From the NCBI GenBank assembly GCA_963833745.1, contig CAWHZD010000006.1:434001-498000 (forward strand): 64,000 bases of DNA, given 5' to 3'. Every line of letters starts with the position of its first letter. Within the stretch, counting starts at the first letter, position 1. The DNA is from AP-15 sp963833745. Lineage in GTDB: Bacteria; Pseudomonadota; Alphaproteobacteria; ATCC43930; CGMCC-115725. Under the pieces are notes generated by a model. It was not told the origin of the DNA and did not search any database. It was given only the letters and a program-made list of their open reading frames with translations. Of the stretch, positions 1 to 8,467 are shown one piece after another. The position numbers and the translations under genes are program-made.

Positions 1-16
1 AAGAGGGATGGAAGTC

Positions 17-355
17 ATGAAGATGACGATGCTCATCACGATCGCACTCGTTACCGGGCTTGCAGCCTGCACTCCAAATCCCGCAGCGAATACAACCGAG
101 GGCGGCGTCGGAGGAGCCGCCACTGGCGCAGCGATTGGGTGTCTGGCAACAATACCGATCGGTTGCGTGCCCGGTGCGGCGGTCGGCGCTGCGGTCGGAG
201 GGGGCGTGGGCGCCGCCGGTGGCCTCGCGTCGACCACGCCACCGCCGCCGCCAATACAGGCTTACGCGGCTCCTTCGGTCTATGCACCGCCGCCGCCTGC
301 CCCTCAAGCTTACGTGACGCCCCCGGCTTATACTCCGCCGCCTCCTCCTTACTGA
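17..355 (+). CDS. Small glycine-zipper, proline-rich lipoprotein
   Basis: A short secreted protein of about 112 residues. The N-terminus is a lipoprotein signal with a hydrophobic stretch ending in a LAAC lipobox, so it should be acylated and anchored in a membrane. The middle is rich in Gly and Ala with a GxxxG-like spacing (AAVGAAVGGGVGAAGG), which resembles glycine-zipper outer-membrane lipoproteins. The last 40 residues are repeats of Pro, Tyr and Ala. I chose the ATG at 17 because AAGAGGG at 1-7 is a correctly spaced ribosome site for it, while the ATG at 8 is too close. The gene stands alone in this window; its promoter would lie before base 1. No specific function can be named. Confidence 0.65.
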   Translation: MKMTMLITIALVTGLAACTPNPAANTTEGGVGGAATGAAIGCLATIPIGCVPGAAVGAAVGGGVGAAGGLASTTPPPPPIQAYAAPSVYAPPPPAPQAYVTPPAYTPPPPPY

Positions 356-531
356 GTCGCGCATGACCGCGGCGCTCTCGTTTTCGGTGCCACCGCGTAG
401 CATTCACTCCGTGGTTGTGCGCAACCCAACGCTGCCGCCGGATCCGGGTTCGGAACTGATCGATAAATAGTGCCGAACCCGCCCGAATCCGGCAACAGTT
501 CGGCAAAGCCGGATCCGAGGAGAGCACACCG

Positions 532-1390
532 ATGCCCGATACGCCGATGCCCGAGACGCCGATGCTGTCGCGCCCGATCCCGTCGACCGGCGAAGCGATG
601 CCGGTCATCGGCCTCGGCACCTGGCCGGTGTTCGACGTCGGCGCCGACGAGAACGCCCGCCGGCCGTTGCGCGAGGTCGTGCGCCGGCTCTTCGCCTCGA
701 GCGCGAGAATGATCGACAGCTCGCCGATGTATGGCCGGGCCGAAGGCGTCAGCGGCGATCTCGTCGCCGATCTTGCGGCACGCCCGCGCGCGTTCCTGGC
801 GACCAAAGTATGGACTACCGGCCGCGACAACGGCGTCGCCCAGATGCGGCGCTCGGCCAGCCTGTTGCGCACCGAGGTTATCGATCTGATGCAGATCCAC
901 AACCTTGTCGACTGGCGCACCCATCTCGCCGCCCTGCGCCGGATGAAGGACGACGGCCGCATTCGTTATATCGGCATCACCCATTACACCGACCACGCGC
1001 TGTCTGAACTGGCGAACATCCTTGAAACCGAGTTCAGGCATCGATTTCGTCCAGTGCGGCTTTTCCCTTGCCCGGCGAGCGGCGGAGCGCGACCTGCTGC
1101 CGGTCGCCGCGGCACGCGGGGTCGCGGTCATCGTCAACCAGCCGCTCGGACAGGGCGGCTTGGTGCGCCGCGTGCGCGGGCGGACATTGCCCGATTGGGC
1201 CAACGAGTTCGATTGCGCGAGCTGGGCGCAGCTGCTGCTCAAATACATCCTCGCGGAGCCGGCAGTGACCTGCGTGATCCCGGCGACCCGCAATCCCGCG
1301 CATATGGCCGACGACCTCACCGCCGGCTTTGGCCGCCTGCCCGACGCCGAGCAACGGCGCAACATCCGCGTCCTTTGGGATGTGCTCTGA
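532..1390 (+). CDS. Aldo/keto reductase, frameshifted near 1036
   Basis: Two overlapping frames together make one aldo/keto reductase of about 285 residues. The first frame (532 to about 1035) has the family's catalytic pattern: Asp in MIDSS, Tyr in SPMYG, Lys in ATKVW and His in QIHN. The second frame (about 1037-1390) supplies the strands with FVQCGFS and VIPATRN. The break falls between LETEF and GIDFVQ; removing the A at 1036 restores one continuous protein. The start has a GAGGAGA ribosome site just before it. Family members reduce carbonyls with NAD(P)H. The shift may be a real mutation or a sequencing error; nothing else in the gene looks decayed. Confidence 0.8.
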
Positions 1391-1507
1391 CGCGGGAATC
1401 GCTCGACGGCAGCCGGGTCGGTTGTCAAGATCGCCGAGGAACCAGAGCGGGGTGGCGGAAATGGATGCACCAGTGTTGCGGCGCGCTTCCCGGAGGGTGG
1501 TTTAGCG

Positions 1508-2419
1508 ATGCCGGGGCTATTACCCGCGCTGAACCTGGTCGCGGCACCGGGACAGCGGCGCGCCACGCTCGACATTGCGCGTGAGATCGAGCGCCGCGGT
1601 TTTGCCGGCATTTCGGTGTCGAGCCAGTACAGCAACATGTCGCAATGCCTGGGTTTTGCATTCTCCACCGAACGCATCCCGTTCGCTACCGCGATCGCGC
1701 CGATTTACGCCGCAACCGCCGAGGAATTCGCCAGCAGCGCCGCCTATCTGCACGAGGTGTCGAACGGCCGCTTTCAGTTCGGCATCGGCGTCGCGCATGC
1801 CCCGGCGCATCAGCGGATGGGAGTGACGCCGGGCAGGCCGCTTGCCGACATCCGCGATTTTGTCGGCAAGGTAAGATCGTTCGACGGCATCGGCCCCCTG
1901 CCCCCGATAATTCTCGCCGCCTTGCGCAAGCGGATGGTCGCGCTCGCCGCCGAGATCGCCGACGGTGTCGTCTTTGCCAATGCCGCCCGCTCGCACATGG
2001 CGGCGTCGCTCGGCGCGCTGCCGGCGAACCGGCGCGACAAGCAAACCTTCTTCATCGGCAACCGCATCCGAACCTGCGTCTGCGACGACGAGACCGAGGC
2101 AAAGGCGATATTACGGCATACGGTCTCGAATTATGCGCTGATGCCGAACTACCGGAACTATTGGAAGGAAGCAGGCTACCTCGAAGAAATGACGGCGATC
2201 GAGAATGCCCTCGCCGGTGGGCGCCCCGACGAGATCGGCAAATACCTGCCCGATCGCTGGCTCGCCGACATCACCCTGTTCGGGCCGGCCGCAAAAATCC
2301 GCGACGGCGTCGAGGCGTGGCGCGACGCCGGTATCCGCACCCCGGTGCTGGTGCCGCTTTCCGCCGACGGTGACGCGAAAACCGCGATCCGCGACGTCTT
2401 TGCCGCCTTCGCCGACTGA
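1508..2419 (+). CDS. LLM-class flavin-dependent oxidoreductase
   Basis: A 303-residue member of the bacterial luciferase-like monooxygenase superfamily, which uses FMN or F420 in a TIM barrel. The pattern of REIERRGFAGI near the start, then TAIAPIY, and LHEVSNGRFQFGIGVAH around residues 80-100 is typical of the family. A GGAGGG ribosome site precedes the ATG. It is followed after 38 bases by a second member of the same superfamily, so the two are probably one transcription unit with the esterase after them. The substrate cannot be read from sequence. Confidence 0.82.
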   Translation: MPGLLPALNLVAAPGQRRATLDIAREIERRGFAGISVSSQYSNMSQCLGFAFSTERIPFATAIAPIYAATAEEFASSAAYLHEVSNGRFQFGIGVAHAPAHQRMGVTPGRPLADIRDFVGKVRSFDGIGPLPPIILAALRKRMVALAAEIADGVVFANAARSHMAASLGALPANRRDKQTFFIGNRIRTCVCDDETEAKAILRHTVSNYALMPNYRNYWKEAGYLEEMTAIENALAGGRPDEIGKYLPDRWLADITLFGPAAKIRDGVEAWRDAGIRTPVLVPLSADGDAKTAIRDVFAAFAD

Positions 2420-2457
2420 AACCTCAGGGCCGAATGAAACCTCAGGAAGGATCTTCA

Positions 2458-3354
2458 ATGCAACTCGGATGCTCATTGCCGGTCGGCGACATCGGCGCCG
2501 GTCCGATCGTGCTGCGCGACTATGCCCAGGCGGCCGAAGGGCTCGGCTACGCTCACCTGATCGCCCCCGACCACGTGCTCGGCGTCAACCCGGCGGCGGA
2601 TCACGAGGGCCAGCGCGTCGGCACCACCGTAACCGCCTACCACGACCCGTTCGTGCTGTTCGGCTTTCTGTCCGGCTGCACGCAAAAGATCGGGTTTGCC
2701 GTCGGCGTGTTGATCCTGGCGCAGCGCCAGGCGGTGTTGGTCGCAAAGCAGGCCGCCTCGCTCGACGTGTTGTGCGGCGGCCGGTTCCGGCTCGGTATCG
2801 GGGTCGGCTGGAACGAAGTCGAATTCATCGGCCTCAACGAGGATTTCCACAATCGCGGCCGGCGCTCGGCCGAACAGGTGCGGGTCATGCAGGCGTTGTG
2901 GGCCGAGCCGCACGTGACCTTCGACGGCGAGTTCCATCATGTCGGGGACGCCGGCATCAACCCGCGCCCGGCCTCGGGCCGTGTGCCGATTTGGTACGGC
3001 GGCCACGCCGAGGCGACCTTTCGCCGGGCGGCACGCTACGGTGACGGCTTTATGCCGCTGGCCTACCCGCCGGGCGACGCGGCGTTGGCGGCTTTCGCGA
3101 AATTGCGGACGTTGACCCGCGAAGCCGGCCGCGACCCGGCAAAAATGGGGATCGAGGTCTGGTCTTCGCTTGGCGCCGGCGGCCCCGAAGACTGGCGGCG
3201 CGAGATCCAATTCTGGAAAGAGGCCGAGGTCACCCACGTGACCGCGCACACGACTTATGCCAGCAGCCACCACAAGCGGATCGCCGGGCATACCGCCGCC
3301 GAGCATCTGGCGGCGATCACCCGCTATCGTGAGGCGGTGGCGGATCTGCTGTAG
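2458..3354 (+). CDS. LLM-class oxidoreductase, F420-dependent-type subgroup
   Basis: A 298-residue luciferase-like oxidoreductase. The features are the opening beta strand MQLGCSLPVGD, DHVLGVNP, then the long conserved block with QAASLDVLCGGRFRLGIGVGW and the substrate-loop NPRP. This arrangement resembles the subgroup often annotated as F420-dependent, but FMN use is equally possible. I start at 2458 rather than at the ATG at 2434 because AGGAAGGA sits at the right distance before 2458. It lies between another LLM gene and an esterase on the same strand, suggesting a small catabolic operon. Confidence 0.82.
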   Translation: MQLGCSLPVGDIGAGPIVLRDYAQAAEGLGYAHLIAPDHVLGVNPAADHEGQRVGTTVTAYHDPFVLFGFLSGCTQKIGFAVGVLILAQRQAVLVAKQAASLDVLCGGRFRLGIGVGWNEVEFIGLNEDFHNRGRRSAEQVRVMQALWAEPHVTFDGEFHHVGDAGINPRPASGRVPIWYGGHAEATFRRAARYGDGFMPLAYPPGDAALAAFAKLRTLTREAGRDPAKMGIEVWSSLGAGGPEDWRREIQFWKEAEVTHVTAHTTYASSHHKRIAGHTAAEHLAAITRYREAVADLL

Positions 3355-3411
3355 GGGACGCGCTCGGATCGATGATAAAGGTTTGGCTCGGACGCTGAGG
3401 GGAATTCGGAC

Positions 3412-4296
3412 ATGGGCGACGCAGAAATCGGCGCATTGCGCGCGAAATTGGCGGCACGGCCGCGTTCTGACGATTACCGGCAGCGGCGCAAGGACATCGA
3501 CGCACGCGGCGCGGCTTACCGGCTCGCTGCCGATGTCGGGGTCGAGCCCGCGGCGGCCGATGGCGTGCGGGCGGAGTGGACCACAACGCCAAACGACGCG
3601 CGCGACGCGGCGCTGCTGTATCTGCATGGCGGCGGCTATGTGATCGGCTCGCTCGACAGCCACCGCCACCTTGTGGCGGAAGCCGGCCGCGCCTGCGGGA
3701 TCGCGGCGTTGGCGCTCGATTATCGGCTCGCTCCGGAACACCCGTTTCCGGCGGCGGTCGATGATGCGCTCGCCGGCTATCGCTTTCTGCTGGCCCGCGG
3801 CGTCACACCCGCGCGCATTGCAATCGCCGGCGACAGCGCCGGCGGCGGGCTCGTGGTCGCGGCGATGCTGGCGATCCGCGACGCCGGTCTGCCGCAGCCC
3901 GGGTGCGGCTGGTGCATCTCGCCCTGGGTCGACATGGAGGCTGTTGGCGAGACGATGGCGAGCAAAGCCGTCGCCGACCCGACCGTGCAACGCGACGGCA
4001 TCCTCGACATGGCAAGGATGTACCTGAACGGCGCTGACACGCGTTCGCCGCTGGCGGCGCCGATCTATGCGGATCTCAAAGGTCTTGCGCCGCTAATAAT
4101 CCAGGTCGGCGCCTGCGAGACCCTGCTCGACGACGCCTTGCGCCTGGCCAAGGTTGCGGGTGCGGGCGATGTGCGGGTCGATCTGCAGATCTGGCCCGAG
4201 ATGATCCATGTCTGGCACCTGTTTCATCCCGAGCTGAAGGCTGGCCGGCGGGCGATCGAAGCCGGCGGCGCCTTTGTCCGCGCGCTGCTGAATTGA
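3412..4296 (+). CDS. Alpha/beta hydrolase, hormone-sensitive-lipase-like esterase
   Basis: A 294-residue serine esterase of the HSL (family IV) type. The oxyanion-hole motif HGGGYV is at about residue 71 and the nucleophile elbow GDSAGGG at about residue 140, with DYRLAPEHPFPA between them, which is diagnostic. The acid and His of the triad fit the ACETLLDD and HVWHLF segments near the end. It hydrolyses short-chain acyl esters in this family; no signal peptide is seen, so it should be cytoplasmic. A GAGGGGAA ribosome site precedes the ATG. It ends 47 bases from the convergent cation transporter. Confidence 0.85.
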   Translation: MGDAEIGALRAKLAARPRSDDYRQRRKDIDARGAAYRLAADVGVEPAAADGVRAEWTTTPNDARDAALLYLHGGGYVIGSLDSHRHLVAEAGRACGIAALALDYRLAPEHPFPAAVDDALAGYRFLLARGVTPARIAIAGDSAGGGLVVAAMLAIRDAGLPQPGCGWCISPWVDMEAVGETMASKAVADPTVQRDGILDMARMYLNGADTRSPLAAPIYADLKGLAPLIIQVGACETLLDDALRLAKVAGAGDVRVDLQIWPEMIHVWHLFHPELKAGRRAIEAGGAFVRALLN

Positions 4297-4343
4297 GGAA
4301 TTAGCCTTAGCGGTTTCGGCGCGGTCGAGCCACGCCTGCGTTG

Positions 4344-5255
4344 TCAGACGACGTGCTCGGGGGTCAGCACGCACACCTCGTCGCTGTCGGCAAGCTCGAT
4401 CTGGATCGTCGCATGGGCGATGTCGAACCGCCGGTGAAGCTCCTGAGTGATCGTGTTGAGCGCGGCGTCGCCGGGATGGCCGCCGGGCATCACGAGGTGG
4501 CAAGTCAGCGCCGTTTCGGTCGTGCTCATGCCCCAGATGTGGAGGTCGTGAAGCGCGGTGACGCCGGGCAGCGCCGCCAGATGCGCGCGGACCGCCGGCG
4601 CGTCGACCCCTTCGGGCACGGCGTCGAGGGCGAGGCCGATCGCGTTTTTTAGCAAACCCCAGGTGCCGGCGACGATAACGGCGGAAACCACCAGGCTGAC
4701 GGCGGGGTCGAGCCACAGCCAGCCGAACAGACCGATGGCAATGCCGACGACGACGACCCCGGCGGTGACGAGGGTGTCGGCCGCCATATGCAGAAAGGCG
4801 CTTTTGATGTTGAGGTCGCGGTCGCGGCCCGAGGCGAACAGCAGCGCCGTCCCGCCGTTGACCGCGATCCCGGCCGCCGCGACCCAGATCATGATGCTGC
4901 TTTTGACCGGGACCGGATTGGCAAAGCGCAGCACCGCCTCCCAGGCGACCCCGCCGGTCACGACCAGCAGGATCACCGCATTGGTCAGCGCCGCGAGAAT
5001 CGAGCTCGATCTCAAGCCGTAAGTGAACCGGCCGCTCGGGCGGCGCCGGCTCAGCACCGCCGCACCCCAGGACAAAGCGAGGCCCAGCACGTCGCTGAGA
5101 TTGTGCCCGGCGTCCGCCAGCAAGGCCAAGGAGTGAGACAGGACCCCGGCGACCGCCTCGGCCGCGACATAAGCGAGGTTCAGCGCGATCCCGATCGCAA
5201 AGGCCCGCCCGTAATCGGCCGCCTTGAGGTCGTGCCGGTGGTGATCGTGATCCAT
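4344..5255 (-). CDS. Cation diffusion facilitator (Zn/Co/Cd efflux type)
   Basis: A 303-residue inner-membrane metal-proton antiporter of the CDF family, CzcD/ZitB-like. The N-terminus is His-rich (MDHDHHRHD). Six transmembrane segments follow. The metal site is visible in helix 2 (LADAGHNLSD) and helix 5 (FLHMAADTL). The cytoplasmic C-terminal domain has the conserved HDLHIWGM. I start at the ATG at 5255, preceded by GAGG; a longer open frame upstream is not credible as protein. The gene is divergent from the lipoprotein array with 139 bases between them. The metal is not determined, though the His/Asp site is the zinc-type arrangement. Confidence 0.9.
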   Translation of the reverse strand: MDHDHHRHDLKAADYGRAFAIGIALNLAYVAAEAVAGVLSHSLALLADAGHNLSDVLGLALSWGAAVLSRRRPSGRFTYGLRSSSILAALTNAVILLVVTGGVAWEAVLRFANPVPVKSSIMIWVAAAGIAVNGGTALLFASGRDRDLNIKSAFLHMAADTLVTAGVVVVGIAIGLFGWLWLDPAVSLVVSAVIVAGTWGLLKNAIGLALDAVPEGVDAPAVRAHLAALPGVTALHDLHIWGMSTTETALTCHLVMPGGHPGDAALNTITQELHRRFDIAHATIQIELADSDEVCVLTPEHVV

Positions 5256-5394
5256 GCGGTGGCCTCGACACGGGATCCGTGGCGATGAATTTCCAGTTGG
5301 CCTGACGACCATGTGATAAATGCCACGATCGCCTCCGAGGCGAAATGAAGAAATCCTTGCCAAAGGTCCGATGGGTGGACGGGAACATAAGCTT

Positions 5395-6741
5395 ATGAAC
5401 CGATTCGAGCGCCGGCTCGGCGCGACGATGGTGCGACGGATGCTCGCCTTCGCCGTTGTCGGCTTTGCGACCTTGCTCGGTGGGTGCGGCGACGATGGCA
5501 TTCTCGCCCGGCTTCTGCTGAAACCGGGGCACATAATCATCGAGCGCCGCCCCGACACGACCTACGAGAAGCTGTTTCCGTATTACGTCGAGCTCTGCGC
5601 CGGGAGCCAGTTCCGCGCCAAACTGACCGGCGAGGGCGGTCTCGCCGGCCACGCGGTCATGTATATCAAGGGCGCCTGCAAAGACGATGACGCGCCGTTC
5701 CCGCTATTGCGGCGTTGCCGGGTGGCAGCGACCACACTCGACGACCCCGAGCATGGGGCCGGGATCAGCGTCAACCGTTGGTTCAAAAGCGTCAATTGGG
5801 TCGCCATCCCGGGCTATGAGCTGTTTTTCGAGGGCAACCTCAAACCCGGCGAGCGTCTGACCCGCACCCAGTTCGAGGCGGTGGAGCAGGATGTGATCGC
5901 CCGGGGCGTCTACAAGGGCGTCGCCTTCCACCGCTACCCCGGCGCCACCTCCGACACCGATCTCCGCGAATTCCTCAAGCGGGACGGCATCGGCACCGAC
6001 TTGGCGCTGCGGTTCGCGCGATCGGTTTTTTGCGCCCGGCTGCCGGTGACCGAGGGCATGTTGAACCAGATGATCGCCTTCCTGAACGACAAGAACCGCG
6101 AATATGCCGAGGGCGAGGCCGACTACAATTGGAGCGTGTGGGCCGACAACTGCATGCATACCCTGCGTAATGTGTTGGCTGCTGCCAACATCTGGTCGCC
6201 GCTGTCGGTGCGAGCGGTAAAATTCCGGCAGATCTTCAACCTTGCCATTCCCGCAAATGAATTCGTCAATCTCGCCGAGCTGATGACGCAGGGGGATCTT
6301 GACGACTATCGCGAGATCCTGCGCGACGGACCGCGGCGAGATGCGTTCCACGAATTCCACTGGCTGCCAACGCGGCAAGGCGCGCTCTTGAAGACGCTGC
6401 CGGCGCATGACCCCAACGAACTTTACGACACGACATTTCGGCTGTTCACCTTGCAATCGCCATTCCTGATGGGCAAGACCCAGCGCGCAATCGATCTGCT
6501 GTCGGACGAGCGCTTTGTAAATCTCGACGCCAATCTTCATTACTTTGAAAAAAAGTACGATACGATCCTTGCCCAACACGACGAGTGGCGCGACACCATG
6601 GCAAGCGTCCGTGGCACGCCGTTCCGCCGGGTGGAACGCTTGTATTATGACTATATTCATACGCAGCGAGACGAGGTCAAATCTATGCTAGATCGCATCG
6701 CAGCAATCCCTGAGGACTCCAGTCAACCGGTCGCGAAATAG
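5395..6741 (+). CDS. Unrecognised lipoprotein, tandem array copy 1
   Basis: About 448 residues with a lipoprotein signal ending LLGGC. I do not recognise the family. Two short motifs repeat in every copy: GHAV with a following C (GAC) in the first third and WADNC, then HT near the middle. A conserved His before and an NC motif after recalls circularly permuted papain-like or DUF4105-type folds, but this is a guess. The ATG at 5395 aligns with the starts of the other two copies. From 5781 onward, including the 3' flank, the sequence is repeated 1538 bases later. The gene faces a ceramidase-family gene across the array. Confidence 0.75.
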   Translation: MNRFERRLGATMVRRMLAFAVVGFATLLGGCGDDGILARLLLKPGHIIIERRPDTTYEKLFPYYVELCAGSQFRAKLTGEGGLAGHAVMYIKGACKDDDAPFPLLRRCRVAATTLDDPEHGAGISVNRWFKSVNWVAIPGYELFFEGNLKPGERLTRTQFEAVEQDVIARGVYKGVAFHRYPGATSDTDLREFLKRDGIGTDLALRFARSVFCARLPVTEGMLNQMIAFLNDKNREYAEGEADYNWSVWADNCMHTLRNVLAAANIWSPLSVRAVKFRQIFNLAIPANEFVNLAELMTQGDLDDYREILRDGPRRDAFHEFHWLPTRQGALLKTLPAHDPNELYDTTFRLFTLQSPFLMGKTQRAIDLLSDERFVNLDANLHYFEKKYDTILAQHDEWRDTMASVRGTPFRRVERLYYDYIHTQRDEVKSMLDRIAAIPEDSSQPVAK

Positions 6742-6771
6742 CGCCACTTCGCCGGAGCGCGCGTGCCCGCG

Positions 6772-6891
6772 TTAGACAATCGGGCGGCGAAGCTCGAAAT
6801 ATCGCACGACAGCAGAGCAAGCGGCCGCAGCGGCGGGACGCTTGAGCGTATGCCGGGTCAAGACGTGACCGAAGGAATCAATCGGCTCATC
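6772..6891 (-). pseudogene. Relic of ceramidase-family gene 3' end (first)
   Basis: Read on the minus strand, these 120 bases give 39 codons and a TAA stop. They align without gaps to the last 39 residues of the intact ceramidase gene at 9847-10578: DEPI, SFG, HTLK, AAAAAC, RYF and LRRPIV are shared. Homology stops abruptly upstream of DEPI, so only the tail of a former gene survives. It sits after lipoprotein copy 1 in the same position and orientation that the intact gene has after copy 3. Confidence 0.85.
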
Positions 6892-6929
6892 GTGCCATAG
6901 ACATGAAGGCCGTGCGGAGACGCAAGATT

Positions 6930-8279
6930 ATGAAGCGCTTGGACCTGGGTGTCGGCGGGCGGGCGGTTCGCCGGGCGCTGGCCTTCGCCAGCATTGGGTT
7001 CGCTTTCCTGTTCGGCGGCTGCGTCAACGACGGTCTCATGGCCCGATTCCAGCTGAAGCCGGATGATGTGATCATCGAGCGTCGCCCCGATGCGGCGTAT
7101 GAGAAGTTGTTTCCTTATTATGTTGAGCTCTGCGCGGCGAGCCAATTTCGCTCCAAGCTGACCGGCGAAGGGGGAGGCGTCGCCGGCCACGCAGTCATTT
7201 ATCTCAAGGGCGCCTGCAAGGACGAGGACGCCCCCTTCCCACGACTGCGGCGCTGTCGCGCGGTTGCAACAAGCCTGGAAGATCCCGAACACGGCGCCGG
7301 GGTCAGCGTCAATCAAATGTTCAAAAGCGTCAATTGGGTCGCCATCCCGGGCTATGAGCTGTTTTTCGAGGGCAACCTCAAACCCGGCGAGCGTCTGACC
7401 CGCACCCAGTTCGAGGCGGTGGAGCAGGATGTGATCGCCCGGGGCGTCTACAAGGGCGTCGCCTTCCACCGCTACCCCGGCGCCACCTCCGACACCGATC
7501 TCCGCGAATTCCTCAAGCGGGACGGCATCGGCACCGACTTGGCGCTGCGGTTCGCGCGATCGGTTTTTTGCGCCCGGCTGCCGGTGACCGAGGGCATGTT
7601 GAACCAGATGATCGCCTTCCTGAACGACAAGAACCGCGAATATGCCGAGGGCGAGGCCGACTACAATTGGAGCGTGTGGGCCGACAACTGCATGCATACC
7701 CTGCGTAATGTGTTGGCTGCTGCCAACATCTGGTCGCCGCTGTCGGTGCGAGCGGTAAAATTCCGGCAGATCTTCAACCTTGCCATTCCCGCAAATGAAT
7801 TCGTCAATCTCGCCGAGCTGATGACGCAGGGGGATCTTGACGACTATCGCGAGATCCTGCGCGACGGACCGCGGCGAGATGCGTTCCACGAATTCCACTG
7901 GCTGCCAACGCGGCAAGGCGCGCTCTTGAAGACGCTGCCGGCGCATGACCCCAACGAACTTTACGACACGACATTTCGGCTGTTCACCTTGCAATCGCCA
8001 TTCCTGATGGGCAAGACCCAGCGCGCAATCGATCTGCTGTCGGACGAGCGCTTTGTAAATCTCGACGCCAATCTTCATTACTTTGAAAAAAAGTACGATA
8101 CGATCCTTGCCCAACACGACGAGCGGCGCGACACCATGGCAAGCGTCCGTGGCACGCCGTTCCGCCGGGTGGAACGCTTGTATTATGACTATATTCATAC
8201 GCAGCGAGACGAGGTCAAATCTATGCTAGATCGCATCGCAGCAATCCCTGAGGACTCCAGTCAACCGGTCGCGAAATAG
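6930..8279 (+). CDS. Unrecognised lipoprotein, array copy 2 (recombinant)
   Basis: A 449-residue lipoprotein of the same family as its neighbours, with signal peptide ending FGGC, the GHAV/GAC pair and WADNC-x-HT. The first 389 bases or so match copy 3 exactly; from GTTCAA at 7319 onward it matches copy 1. It is therefore a chimera of the two flanking genes and the product of the tandem duplication. I start at 6930, where GGAGA lies nine bases upstream, rather than at the ATG at 6903. The reading frame is intact, so the chimeric protein could be made. Confidence 0.75.
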   Translation: MKRLDLGVGGRAVRRALAFASIGFAFLFGGCVNDGLMARFQLKPDDVIIERRPDAAYEKLFPYYVELCAASQFRSKLTGEGGGVAGHAVIYLKGACKDEDAPFPRLRRCRAVATSLEDPEHGAGVSVNQMFKSVNWVAIPGYELFFEGNLKPGERLTRTQFEAVEQDVIARGVYKGVAFHRYPGATSDTDLREFLKRDGIGTDLALRFARSVFCARLPVTEGMLNQMIAFLNDKNREYAEGEADYNWSVWADNCMHTLRNVLAAANIWSPLSVRAVKFRQIFNLAIPANEFVNLAELMTQGDLDDYREILRDGPRRDAFHEFHWLPTRQGALLKTLPAHDPNELYDTTFRLFTLQSPFLMGKTQRAIDLLSDERFVNLDANLHYFEKKYDTILAQHDERRDTMASVRGTPFRRVERLYYDYIHTQRDEVKSMLDRIAAIPEDSSQPVAK

Positions 8280-8309
8280 CGCCACTTCGCCGGAGCGCGC
8301 GTGCCCGCG

Positions 8310-8429
8310 TTAGACAATCGGGCGGCGAAGCTCGAAATATCGCACGACAGCAGAGCAAGCGGCCGCAGCGGCGGGACGCTTGAGCGTATGCCGGGTCAAG
8401 ACGTGACCGAAGGAATCAATCGGCTCATC
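8310..8429 (-). pseudogene. Relic of ceramidase-family gene 3' end (second)
   Basis: An exact copy of the 6772-6891 relic shifted by 1538 bases, carried along by the tandem duplication. It encodes 39 residues and a stop that match the C-terminus of the ceramidase-family protein at 9847-10578. It has no start codon or upstream coding sequence of its own. Confidence 0.85.
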
Positions 8430-8467
8430 GTGCCATAGACATGAAGGCCGTGCGGAGACGCAAGATT

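Noticed and set aside
349..1677. Long open frames on the minus strand opposite the aldo/keto reductase
   Set aside because: GC-rich shadow frames with high Arg/Pro/Ala content, no domain motifs and no ribosome sites, while the plus strand carries clear enzyme motifs.
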